Origin: Clostridia bacterium
Lineage (GTDB): Bacteria > Bacillota > Clostridia > Oscillospirales > CAG-272
Length of the DNA: 40,125 bases
Assembly (NCBI GenBank): GCA_017466685.1
Contig: JAFTTS010000028.1
Coordinates: forward strand, 1 to 40,125
Direction of reading: 5' to 3'
Shown here: positions 32,653 through 39,528 of the stretch, piece by piece
Layout of the letters: each line of letters opens with the position of its first letter
How positions within the stretch are numbered: the stretch's first letter is position 1
Made by a program: the position numbers and the translations under genes
The notes under the pieces: model-generated
What the model was told of the DNA's origin: nothing
Databases searched by the model: none
What the model saw: only the letters and a program-made list of their open reading frames with translations

Positions 32653-34467
32653 TTATTCTGCTTTATAGTGTTTTCTGCCAAGATGTACGCACCCAGAAAC
32701 CCCAAACACTTTGTTTTCAGGGTGTTTTTTATAATCAATATAAGGTACTCCACAGTGCGGACAGTTGAAGGAATTATAATAGCGGAAGGTTTTACCTTCT
32801 GTTTCATATTTCCAAGATTCCTTATCAATGTCGTATGCAACAATTTCACAAACATCTAAGCCATCATCCGAATAAGCCACGTCGCTTTGTGCCATATAAA
32901 AAGCATATCCATGGAAAGCAAAGGATTTGCCACAATCAGGGCATATACCAATCAATCTAATATTGGCAGGTGTGGTGTAGCCTTGATATTTGAGTCCCTT
33001 CATTACCAAATCCTGACCACGCGAAGCATCACGCCTTTGTTTTGACAAATCACCACCGCACGCCAAAAGATGTCCTTCCATACGGTAACCAATATCGTTT
33101 GTGTTCATTTTTCTATCTTCAGATGTATCAGAAATAAAACCATCCATTTGCATTGTCGGAACAGAAGGATTGCCGGTGAAACCAACTCTGACGGAAATCA
33201 AGAAATACTTTCCTGTAAAATCTTCCTCGCCTTCTGTTTGCAAACAATATTCTACTGTTTTTACACCATCTTCATAGAAGGAAATAATCGGTTCTTTTTC
33301 CGCAAGAGGTATGTTGCCTGTAAATTCAAATTGCGGAGTTAACGGATGACAATTTTTCCATTCTAAAAAGACTTTTGAATTAAAGCAAATTGATGTTCCA
33401 TCGCATTTTATCGGATGAAGAGCGCTTTCATCATTTTCATATTTAAGAATTGCATCATGAATATAGTCCCGAAAATGCTGGATGTTTGTAGTGTGTTCGG
33501 ATTTGAGCACATTAGCGTAGTAATCCAAAACAATCCACGCTTTAAGTAACTCATCACATGAAGCTTCTTTTACTTTATTTATTAAAAACTCGGGGTTTAA
33601 AAAAGAAAGAGATTGGTTAACAGCTAAAATCGTTTCTACCAAAGCAGATTTGAAACGATTTTCTTTCATTTCATCAGGCATACCTTCGGGTATTTTCCAA
33701 GAAAGCTTTGTTTTCAATTCTATTACGCCTACATTCATTACACAGGATAATGATTTCAGTAATTCTAATTGTGCTTCAACCATTCTCAAATCAGTGGGCA
33801 TATAACGAATTGCTACTGCTTTGATTTTTTGTCTGTCATCATCTTCAAACGAGAAAGTTCCTAATTTAAAGTCTTTGCTCTCGAGTTTAGGTGAATTCTT
33901 GACATTTTCCCCATTATTTTCATTTACACCTTTATCAAAACATTCAGCACAAATGTCGTTCTTGTGAAGATATTTAAGAGTCAACTCTCTTTTGCACTTT
34001 TTGCACACAAAAGTATCTTTTGTCTCAGAAATCTTTTTAGGAGCGGAAACTATATCATCTCTTTTGAAATTCTGCGGATCAAAGGTTTCAATTAACAGCC
34101 CTATATTGTCACCTTCTTTCGCATTGTTCACAAGTTTTCGAAACATTTCAATTCCAATAACTTTATATTCTTTGTCATTAACAATTACCGTATCTCCGAA
34201 ACATACCGTTCCGCTACTAATTCTGCCTGTTAAAACAACTCCTTTGTTTTTGACAAAAAACACGTCTTCGACTGACATTTTAAAATCTCTGTGTTCTGAA
34301 AGATTTCCGCCATTTTGATTTTTAAGTGATATTTTTTTGGTATAGCATTCCTGACAGTACTGTTTACCGTCTATTTTCCAGTACTTTGTTTCGCCAACCT
34401 CTCTAAAGCATTGTGCACACTTGATGAACGAACGCTCTTTTTTCTTAAATAAATCAAAAAATCCCAT
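32653..34467 (-). CDS. Zinc-ribbon protein with an EF-Tu domain-II beta barrel and no GTPase domain
   Basis: 604 residues from the ATG at 34467, with AGGAGGAG just upstream; a longer frame to 34533 runs through the promoter. Zinc ribbon 1: C17-x2-C20 and C38-x2-C41. Residues about 62-143 match EF-Tu domain II closely (MSVEDVF, GVVLTGRISSGTV, then VIGIEMFRKLVNNAKEGDNIGLL). Zinc ribbon 2: C155-x2-C158 and C173-x2-C176. A long helical middle (about 210-400) and a C-terminal region with CPDC (about 508) and CPHC (about 568) follow. No P-loop or other GTPase motif is present. The gene is visibly more AT-rich than its neighbours and has its own promoter and terminator. I do not recognise the whole protein. 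Its function is unknown; binding of a ribosomal or RNA partner is one guess from the barrel. Confidence 0.85.
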   Translation of the reverse strand: MGFFDLFKKKERSFIKCAQCFREVGETKYWKIDGKQYCQECYTKKISLKNQNGGNLSEHRDFKMSVEDVFFVKNKGVVLTGRISSGTVCFGDTVIVNDKEYKVIGIEMFRKLVNNAKEGDNIGLLIETFDPQNFKRDDIVSAPKKISETKDTFVCKKCKRELTLKYLHKNDICAECFDKGVNENNGENVKNSPKLESKDFKLGTFSFEDDDRQKIKAVAIRYMPTDLRMVEAQLELLKSLSCVMNVGVIELKTKLSWKIPEGMPDEMKENRFKSALVETILAVNQSLSFLNPEFLINKVKEASCDELLKAWIVLDYYANVLKSEHTTNIQHFRDYIHDAILKYENDESALHPIKCDGTSICFNSKVFLEWKNCHPLTPQFEFTGNIPLAEKEPIISFYEDGVKTVEYCLQTEGEEDFTGKYFLISVRVGFTGNPSVPTMQMDGFISDTSEDRKMNTNDIGYRMEGHLLACGGDLSKQRRDASRGQDLVMKGLKYQGYTTPANIRLIGICPDCGKSFAFHGYAFYMAQSDVAYSDDGLDVCEIVAYDIDKESWKYETEGKTFRYYNSFNCPHCGVPYIDYKKHPENKVFGVSGCVHLGRKHYKAE

Positions 34468-34494
34468 AATTTCTCCTCCTAACATTTTTACATA

Positions 34495-34523
34495 ATTATA
34501 CAACAAAATATTATAATTTTCAA
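34495..34523 (-). promoter_or_regulatory. Promoter of the zinc-ribbon/EF-Tu-barrel gene
   Basis: Minus strand TTGAAA (34518-34523), 17-base spacer, TATAAT (34495-34500). It predicts a short leader of about 20 bases. A 14-bp hairpin abuts the -35 box. Confidence 0.78.
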
Positions 34524-34524
34524 G

Positions 34525-34569
34525 AAAATGCACCGTTTTGATGATGTTTTCTTATAAACGGTGCATTTT
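34525..34569. repeat. 14-bp inverted repeat upstream of the zinc-ribbon gene; contains CGGTGCATTTT
   Basis: AAAATGCACCGTTT (34525-34538) pairs perfectly with AAACGGTGCATTTT (34556-34569). The word CGGTGCATTTT at 34559-34569 also occurs at 32593-32603 on the other side of the gene in the same orientation. The hairpin may be a bidirectional terminator isolating the promoter; T-tracts are short. Confidence 0.65.
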
Positions 34570-34692
34570 AATTCAAAAAAGTTTCTGTGTGAAATAAGAA
34601 AACGCCCTTGAAGGCTATTTTGCACTTCATGGATGTATGAATGGTTCAATCGAAGGCTTATCTTTTTTGGATAATTCCTTTATTTAAGACTT

Positions 34693-36264
34693 TTACGGCA
34701 TAGAAAAGAACCGTAACTTTGTATCAAAATTACGGTTCTTTTTTGGTGACCCTATCCGGTCTACAGGCGAACACTCGTTTAGTGCACTTTCTACGTCTGT
34801 GATTGTAATATTTACTCCGCTGTGACCGCCTCCGGAGGGGTCAAACACGATTTTTGCATGATCATCGTACAGGTATATGGCTACTACAAAGTTTTTTATA
34901 AGATCCTCACGGTATTGTGGATCGTCTATATCACCGTTTCGGAATGACAGAAGAAATTCCTTTAGTTCATCTATATTGATTTCCGGTATATTAGCAGTGA
35001 GTTCGGCGAGCTGAACTTTGATTTTAGCTTGCTCCGATTCAAGCTCGAGCAGTCTGCTTTTTGTGGTATCTGTGAACACGCCTGCTTCTATCGCACGCAT
35101 GATATTTTGTATTGCCGTATCATTTGTTTTTTGCCGTTCTTCGAGAATTGCAATATCCGGGTTATCTCTTTGCTCATCAAAGTATCTGGCAACACCTTCG
35201 GCGATTTGCGTAATAACAGAATCATTCAAAATGTGTTGGTAAACTCCAAGAGCTATATCATGCTCAAGCTGATCTCGTCGGACGTCTTTCTTTTTGCATC
35301 CTCCACCCAATCGCTTGTCTCTGCACGTGTAGTAATGGTGTTTTATTCCCGATTTACTTGTGCCGCACATTCCAATCATAGGCTCTCCGCATTCTCCGCA
35401 AAAAAGAAGTCCGGTGAGAAGATACCTTTCATTGGTGCGACTTTTACCTCGTGGGTTCTTTTTATTTTTCAAAATATACTGTACCTCCTCGAATTGCCGT
35501 TTATCTATTATTTGAGGCATACCGCCTTCGACACGAATACCGTTGAAAACGTATGTACCTGTGTATCGCTCGTTTGATATGATGGTGGTGAAGCTGTTCT
35601 TGTTCCATTTGTTTCCTCGGCTATTTGGGATTCCTCGCGAATTAAGATCTCTAACGATACTTGTAAACATCTCGCCAGCCAAGACACGGGAGAAAATTTC
35701 TTTAACGATCGGGGCGGCAGCCTCATCTACCACAAAATGCCCGGTTTTATCCGATTTATACCCATACGGCGCAGGACCGTTGGCACGGCATTTGAGCGCA
35801 TTGTCGGCTTGATTACGCTTGATATCCTCGCTCAGATTCTCGCTGTAGAACTGATTGAGATTCATCATTGTACGCCGTGCGAATCTGCCTGAAGCGTTGT
35901 CTGCAAAGGCTTCTTTTGCGTAAAAGACTTGTATGCCGTATTTGTCCATTTCGCTTTCAAATATAAGTGCGTTGACCATGTTTCGGGCAATGCGGCTGGA
36001 TTTATAAGCGATTACGGCAGCAAAATTTCCTTTTTCGGCATCCCGGCGAAGCTTCTGATACTGCGGTCGGCGGTCAGAACGCCCGGACACTGCGCTGTCG
36101 GCATATACAGCCACGACTGAAAGATTATTGGCGGCGGCATATGCCTTGCACTCCGCGATTTGCTGTTCTATAGATTCTTCACGCTGATTATGTGATGAAA
36201 AGCGAGCATATATCACGGCAGGGATTTCGCCGAGAGGGAATGTTTGCTTTTTTGTTCGCGCCAT
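34693..36264 (-). CDS. Large serine recombinase (site-specific integrase)
   Basis: 523 residues from the ATG at 36264, with GAAAGGGGG about 6 bases upstream; a frame to 36291 would add nine residues through the RBS. Resolvase domain about 12-150: VIYARFSSHNQ places the catalytic serine at residue 23, followed by DSAVSGRSDRRPQYQKL and YKSSRIARN. The recombinase domain (about 170-275) includes PAPYGYK and FTTIISNERYTGTYV. The zinc beta-ribbon begins LLFCGECGEPMIG and continues with HHYYTCR and GGGCKKK. A coiled-coil segment (about 375-425) follows. It catalyses integration and excision of the element. The final 15 or so residues are encoded across a terminator hairpin and may not be native. Confidence 0.94.
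   Translation of the reverse strand: MARTKKQTFPLGEIPAVIYARFSSHNQREESIEQQIAECKAYAAANNLSVVAVYADSAVSGRSDRRPQYQKLRRDAEKGNFAAVIAYKSSRIARNMVNALIFESEMDKYGIQVFYAKEAFADNASGRFARRTMMNLNQFYSENLSEDIKRNQADNALKCRANGPAPYGYKSDKTGHFVVDEAAAPIVKEIFSRVLAGEMFTSIVRDLNSRGIPNSRGNKWNKNSFTTIISNERYTGTYVFNGIRVEGGMPQIIDKRQFEEVQYILKNKKNPRGKSRTNERYLLTGLLFCGECGEPMIGMCGTSKSGIKHHYYTCRDKRLGGGCKKKDVRRDQLEHDIALGVYQHILNDSVITQIAEGVARYFDEQRDNPDIAILEERQKTNDTAIQNIMRAIEAGVFTDTTKSRLLELESEQAKIKVQLAELTANIPEINIDELKEFLLSFRNGDIDDPQYREDLIKNFVVAIYLYDDHAKIVFDPSGGGHSGVNITITDVESALNECSPVDRIGSPKKNRNFDTKLRFFSMP
34704..34742. terminator. Bidirectional terminator hairpin overlapping the recombinase 3' end
   Basis: AAAAGAACCGTAA (34704-34716) pairs perfectly with TTACGGTTCTTTT (34730-34742) over 13 bp around a 13-base loop. 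The plus strand gives a T-tract within TTCTTTTTT; the minus strand gives TTCTTTTCTATG. It covers the last codons of the recombinase reading frame. Confidence 0.72.
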
Positions 36265-36281
36265 GTATACGCCCCCTTTCT

Positions 36282-36297
36282 CCGTCCACATGGACGG
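36282..36297. promoter_or_regulatory. Inverted repeat just upstream of the recombinase ribosome binding site
   Basis: CCGTCCA-CA-TGGACGG, 7-bp perfect arms. It lies 4 bases from the GGGGG of the RBS on the minus strand, so it could be an operator or an RNA stem limiting recombinase translation. It does not match the GTCAA-N5-TTGAC operators. Confidence 0.5.
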
Positions 36298-36354
36298 GAT
36301 TTTATTTTACGCTCTACCTATAACGCGACCGACACATTAATATTAATATAATAT

Positions 36355-36762
36355 TTACCTCGCAAAATAATACTCCAATGCCATACGCATGAAGTCCTCG
36401 GTTACTTCAAAATGTTCCGCAAGCTCCCACACGCTTATGTCGTTGTATTTTTTTATAATCTTTTTTAACTCATCCTCGTTGATGAGTTTTTTTATTGCGT
36501 AAACATTCGCCTTGCGCTCCACGTATCCGCGATTGTCTATCGGGGAATAGAGCGAATAAAATGCGCCCGTCATGCAGTGTCCAAGCTCATGAGCGAGATG
36601 TACACGTTCTTCGGCGCGAGTTTGCATCACCTTATCATCTATGCCGATGAACATATTGTCATCTATATTTAGCGACACGGATTTTGTTTCGGGCAACTTA
36701 ACTGTGCAATCAATTATAACGCCAGCCTTTTCCGCTTCGAGATACATTTTGTCCGATATCAT
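36355..36762 (-). CDS. ImmA/IrrE family metallopeptidase
   Basis: 135 residues. Zinc motif HELGH at 58-62 within ERVHLAHELGHCMTGAFYS, followed by ERKANVYA (82-89), which supplies the third ligand in this family. ImmA cleaves the ImmR repressor of ICEBs1 and IrrE/DdrO pairs work likewise, so this protein probably inactivates the repressor encoded directly upstream. The two overlap by ATGA, a strong sign of a working pair. An inducing signal such as DNA damage is inference from those relatives. Confidence 0.9.
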   Translation of the reverse strand: MISDKMYLEAEKAGVIIDCTVKLPETKSVSLNIDDNMFIGIDDKVMQTRAEERVHLAHELGHCMTGAFYSLYSPIDNRGYVERKANVYAIKKLINEDELKKIIKKYNDISVWELAEHFEVTEDFMRMALEYYFAR

Positions 36763-37298
36763 TTTTTCTCCTTAAGATATTTTGCCTTGACATAGTCTGC
36801 GAACTGCTTAACTTCATCCCACATTGCATCGGTAACTTCGCCGTCACCGCCGAACAGTGCGACTTTGACGTCGCTGTAGTCGGAGGGTGTGTCTTTTGTT
36901 TCTTCTCGACCGAGAAGATAATCGACTGATACGCCGAAAAAGTTTGCCAGCGTATCCAATTTGTTATTGAAGAAATCTCCATAACCGTCGCACCAAGCTT
37001 TTAGCGTTGCAATGCTGGTGCCAAACGTAGTTTCGATATCATCAAACGAGAAGTCGGTTTCATCTAACAGAGATTTTACACGTTGGCGTGCGATTGATAT
37101 TCCCTCGGAGTCAACGGATTCTCCCAAAAGATAGTCAAGCGAAATATTAAATATTTTTGCTATATTGTTAAGAACGTCAATGCTCGGTTCGCTTTGATGT
37201 GTTTCCCACATGGCTACCGTTGAGCGAGAAACATTTAATAATTCTGCCAATCTTTGCTGGCTACAATGATTAAATGTCCTGATTTCTTTCAAATTCAT
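36759..37298 (-). CDS. XRE-family phage repressor with two HTH-like units
   Basis: About 179 residues from the ATG at 37298 (a TTG at 37301 is also possible; GAGGTG lies 6-9 bases upstream). Unit 1 (about 1-60): LKEIRTFNHCSQQRLAELLNVSRSTVAMWE, then IAKIFNISLDYLLGE. Unit 2 (about 67-132) is degenerate, with SFDDIETTFGTSIATLKAWC and LANFFGVSVDYLLGRE. The unit ends are clearly related, so an internal duplication is likely. It is followed by the ImmA/IrrE gene with a 4-base overlap. It should bind the GTCAA-N5-TTGAC operators upstream, shutting the Cro-side promoter. Confidence 0.9.
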   Translation of the reverse strand: MNLKEIRTFNHCSQQRLAELLNVSRSTVAMWETHQSEPSIDVLNNIAKIFNISLDYLLGESVDSEGISIARQRVKSLLDETDFSFDDIETTFGTSIATLKAWCDGYGDFFNNKLDTLANFFGVSVDYLLGREETKDTPSDYSDVKVALFGGDGEVTDAMWDEVKQFADYVKAKYLKEKK

Positions 37299-37320
37299 CA
37301 ATTATATCACCTCTACTTAT

Positions 37321-37349
37321 ATTATAACGTCAATTTAATTGACAGTCAA
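37321..37349 (-). promoter_or_regulatory. Promoter of the repressor operon
   Basis: Minus strand TTGACT (37344-37349), 17-base spacer, TATAAT (37321-37326). Operator O1 fills the spacer. The predicted leader is only about 15 bases. Confidence 0.8.
37329..37343. promoter_or_regulatory. Operator O1 (GTCAA-N5-TTGAC)
   Basis: GTCAATTTAATTGAC, a 15-bp palindrome between the -10 and -35 of the repressor promoter. An extra GTCAA half-site lies at 37345-37349. Confidence 0.75.
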
Positions 37350-37369
37350 TATTTTTTTAAAATATTTTT

Positions 37370-37384
37370 GTCAAACATATTGAC
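37370..37384. promoter_or_regulatory. Operator O2 (GTCAA-N5-TTGAC)
   Basis: GTCAAACATATTGAC, overlapping the -35 box of the rightward promoter. Confidence 0.75.
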
Positions 37385-37408
37385 AAACAGAAAAGAGCGT
37401 GGTATAAT
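37380..37408 (+). promoter_or_regulatory. Rightward early promoter (Cro side)
   Basis: TTGACA (37380-37385), 17-base spacer, TATAAT (37403-37408). Perfect consensus, so it would be strong unless repressed. O2 covers the -35 and O3 the start point. Confidence 0.88.
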
Positions 37409-37411
37409 TAT

Positions 37412-37426
37412 GTCAAGAAACTTGAC
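37412..37426. promoter_or_regulatory. Operator O3 (GTCAA-N5-TTGAC)
   Basis: GTCAAGAAACTTGAC, 6-bp perfect arms around AAA, at the expected transcript start of the rightward promoter. Confidence 0.78.
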
Positions 37427-37441
37427 AAGAGAGGTGATGAA

Positions 37442-37645
37442 ATGCTTATAAAAGACAAAAGACTGTCATTGGGGTTGACACAAGAGGAGCTCGCTCAAAA
37501 GGTGGGTGTGCAAAGAACGACAGTAACTATGTGGGAAAACGGCGAAGCTTATCCGAGAGCAGACAAACTTGTGAAGCTGTCGAAGTTGTTCGGCTGCTCC
37601 ATCGATGAGCTTATGACAGACGCATCTGGCATAATGCCGGAGTGA
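37442..37645 (+). CDS. Cro-like small XRE HTH protein
   Basis: 67 residues, a single HTH_3 domain: LSLGLTQEELAQKVGVQRTTVTMWENGEAYPRADKLVKLSKLFGCSIDELM. It begins 16 bases after operator O3 and is divergent from the repressor, the classic Cro position. AGGTGA lies a few bases before the ATG. It probably binds the same operators and blocks repressor synthesis during lytic growth (inference from lambda-type switches). Confidence 0.88.
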   Translation: MLIKDKRLSLGLTQEELAQKVGVQRTTVTMWENGEAYPRADKLVKLSKLFGCSIDELMTDASGIMPE

Positions 37646-37685
37646 GATGTTGCATTTGTCAATATTTAATTAGGAGGTTTTATCT

Positions 37686-38462
37686 ATGAATCAAATTCAA
37701 ATTTTCAACAACGAAGAGTTCGGCGAAGTACGAACAATCACAGAGGGCGATAAGATGCTGTTCTGTGGAAGTGACGTGGCAAAAGCACTGGGCTATGCAA
37801 AACCCCGCAATGCTTTGAACGAACATTGCAAGGGAGCCCTAAAACGGGGCACCCCCACCGAAGGAGGAATGCAGGAGATGATCTTCATCCCCGAAGGCGA
37901 CGTCTACCGCCTCATCATCAGAAGCAAGCTTCCGTCTGCGGAACGTTTCGAGCGGTGGGTGTTTGACGATGTTATCCCGACCATTCGAAAGCACGGTGTT
38001 TACGCCATAGACGAGATGCTTAATAATCCGGATGCGTTGATTGCGGCACTTACCGAGTTAAAAGCAGAACGTGCAAAGCGTGTCGAGTTGGAATCTACTT
38101 GTGCGGTGCAGATACAGCAGATCGCAGAGCTACAGCCTAAAGCGAGCTATTACGACCTCATTTTGAATTGCAAGGATCTTATGAGCGTTACCAAGATCGC
38201 CAAAGACTACGGTAAATCTGCGATATGGCTCAACGATAAATTGCATGAGCTCGGTGTTCAGTTTAAACAGGGCGATATATGGCTACTCTATCAAAAGTAT
38301 GCTAACAAAGGCTATACCAGCACCAAGACACATGAGTTTCTCGGTACAGATGGTGCAAACCACGCAAGGGTATCTACTTATTGGACACAAAAAGGTCGGC
38401 TATTTATATATGACCTATTGAAAGGCTGTGGAGTTTTGCCGATCATAGAGCAGGTGAGTTAA
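37686..38462 (+). CDS. Phage antirepressor (Bro-N plus ANT/KilAC domains)
   Basis: 258 residues. Bro-N domain about 1-110 (IQIFNNEEFGEVRTITEGDKMLFCGSDVAKALGY and FERWVFDDVIPTIRKHGVYA). A short coiled coil covers about 118-150. The ANT/KilAC domain spans about 155-250 (SVTKIAKDYGKSAIWLNDKLHELGVQF, WTQKGRLFIYDLL). Such proteins counter the phage repressor or act as early DNA-binding regulators. AGGAGG lies about 8 bases before the ATG. A single GTCAA half-site sits in the short gap upstream. Confidence 0.92.
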   Translation: MNQIQIFNNEEFGEVRTITEGDKMLFCGSDVAKALGYAKPRNALNEHCKGALKRGTPTEGGMQEMIFIPEGDVYRLIIRSKLPSAERFERWVFDDVIPTIRKHGVYAIDEMLNNPDALIAALTELKAERAKRVELESTCAVQIQQIAELQPKASYYDLILNCKDLMSVTKIAKDYGKSAIWLNDKLHELGVQFKQGDIWLLYQKYANKGYTSTKTHEFLGTDGANHARVSTYWTQKGRLFIYDLLKGCGVLPIIEQVS

Positions 38463-38498
38463 ACGAAGATGTTACATAAGAAAAGGAGATGACACAAG

Positions 38499-38852
38499 AT
38501 GGAAAACAATGTACAAGCAGTCAATAACTCTGTGCACGATGTAATTTTCGAAGCCCAAGAACAATCCACCGAGCTTCTAATAGGGCTTCAACGTCTCAAG
38601 TCCCTTTTACATTTCCTCGGTGAATTATTCGAGCTTGAAACGCTGAATCCTAACAGTCCAAATGAGCGTACTCGTACACGGTCACAGTATGTGCTTGCGC
38701 ACTATCGTGAATATCAGAGCTTGTTTGAAATCGCATTTAACACAGTACATGATCTTAATTCGTCGGTGGATACGTTAAGTGACACAATTTCAGCGGCACT
38801 TGACGGTATGAAAAAAGAAACTCGAGAATTAATTACAAAAAAGGAGGACTAA
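38499..38852 (+). CDS. Hypothetical phage early protein, helical
   Basis: 117 residues, predominantly helical (ELLIGLQRLKSLLHFLGELFELETL, then a charged RTRTRSQYVLAHYREY and a helical C-terminus with DTISAALDGMKKETREL). No recognised domain, membrane helix or cysteine motif. AAAAGGAG lies 12 bases before the ATG. It is co-directional with the antirepressor (36-base gap) and with the next gene (3-base gap), so it is part of the early transcript. Function unknown. Confidence 0.8.
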   Translation: MENNVQAVNNSVHDVIFEAQEQSTELLIGLQRLKSLLHFLGELFELETLNPNSPNERTRTRSQYVLAHYREYQSLFEIAFNTVHDLNSSVDTLSDTISAALDGMKKETRELITKKED

Positions 38853-38855
38853 ACC

Positions 38856-39104
38856 ATGAAAAACAAAAAATCGCCATTACCGGAGCACGTTATTCGCGCT
38901 ATGCGGCGTGATGATGGCTACATCATTACCGAGGCATCGGAGAACGGAGTGCAGTACGTCGTCTACGTTCTCACCACAGATGGATACAAGCCGATGCGTA
39001 CCATTCCTGAATCCGATGTAAAGCGACTTTGGGACGAAGATACGATAAAGTACGTTGGTGACGGCAAGTGGAAGCTGACTGAGCCGAAAAAAGAGGAGGA
39101 TTGA
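38856..39104 (+). CDS. Hypothetical phage protein
   Basis: 82 residues. It looks like a small beta-rich domain (DGYIITEASENGVQYVVYVLTTDGYKPMRTI) with a charged lysine/glutamate C-terminus. GGAGG lies 8-9 bases before the ATG. It is packed between neighbours with gaps of 3 bases on each side. No recognised family. Confidence 0.75.
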   Translation: MKNKKSPLPEHVIRAMRRDDGYIITEASENGVQYVVYVLTTDGYKPMRTIPESDVKRLWDEDTIKYVGDGKWKLTEPKKEED

Positions 39105-39107
39105 ATC

Positions 39108-39284
39108 ATGGCAAGACCAATACCAGAAGTTAAAATGTTAGAGCCGGGTGAACAGTTGGAAATTAATCTCGATGTGTGGACGTCATGGAGACGTGATGGA
39201 CTTAATAAAGCTACTCTTGCCGCATTCCAACGTTGGAAAAAGGGCAGAGAAACAACAAAGAACCCCACGGAGGCAACAACATAA
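39108..39284 (+). CDS. Small hypothetical phage protein
   Basis: 58 residues, reading MARPIPEVKMLEPGEQLEIN, then LDVWTSWRRDGLNKATLAAF and a lysine/threonine-rich end. AGAGGAGG lies about 6 bases before the ATG. The TAA shares its last base with the ATG of the next gene (TAATG), which supports both being translated. Function unknown. Confidence 0.68.
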   Translation: MARPIPEVKMLEPGEQLEINLDVWTSWRRDGLNKATLAAFQRWKKGRETTKNPTEATT

Positions 39285-39523
39285 TGGCAGACATAATGAA
39301 AGAGCAGATTGAGAGTGAGCTTGAGAAGCTCCGTAGGGACAAGCCGAACGGTCAGTTGCTTGCACAGCGGTACAAGAAGGCGAAGCGTGCATCTGTGAAT
39401 GCAGTGCTCGATTCGGACGGCAAGGGCGATCATTTTTACGGTAATTCGCAGTTCGTTAATTATGCGGCGAAGACGGCGTGTCAGTTTTACGCAGTCGAAG
39501 TTGGTATCAACTTAAAGGAGTGA
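39284..39523 (+). CDS. Small hypothetical phage protein
   Basis: 79 residues from the ATG at 39284, preceded by GGAGG about 10 bases upstream; a longer frame from 39233 would overlap the previous gene widely. Basic N-terminal helix (QIESELEKLRRDKPNG), then GDHFYGNSQFVNYAAKTACQFYAVEVG. No recognised family. Start coupled to the upstream stop. Confidence 0.7.
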   Translation: MADIMKEQIESELEKLRRDKPNGQLLAQRYKKAKRASVNAVLDSDGKGDHFYGNSQFVNYAAKTACQFYAVEVGINLKE

Positions 39524-39528
39524 CTATC

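Noticed and set aside
32653..34533. Longer version of the zinc-ribbon gene starting at 34533
   Set aside because: The added residues cross a consensus promoter and a strong RBS that lies directly before the ATG at 34467.
34740..34775. GGGTCACCA on the minus strand looks like a tRNA 3' end at the recombinase junction
   Set aside because: The bases before it do not give a T-stem and T-loop of the right size or an acceptor stem, so no tRNA fragment can be supported.
37659..37675. GTCAATATTTAATT before the antirepressor as a fourth operator
   Set aside because: Only the left half-site GTCAA matches; there is no TTGAC partner at the required spacing.
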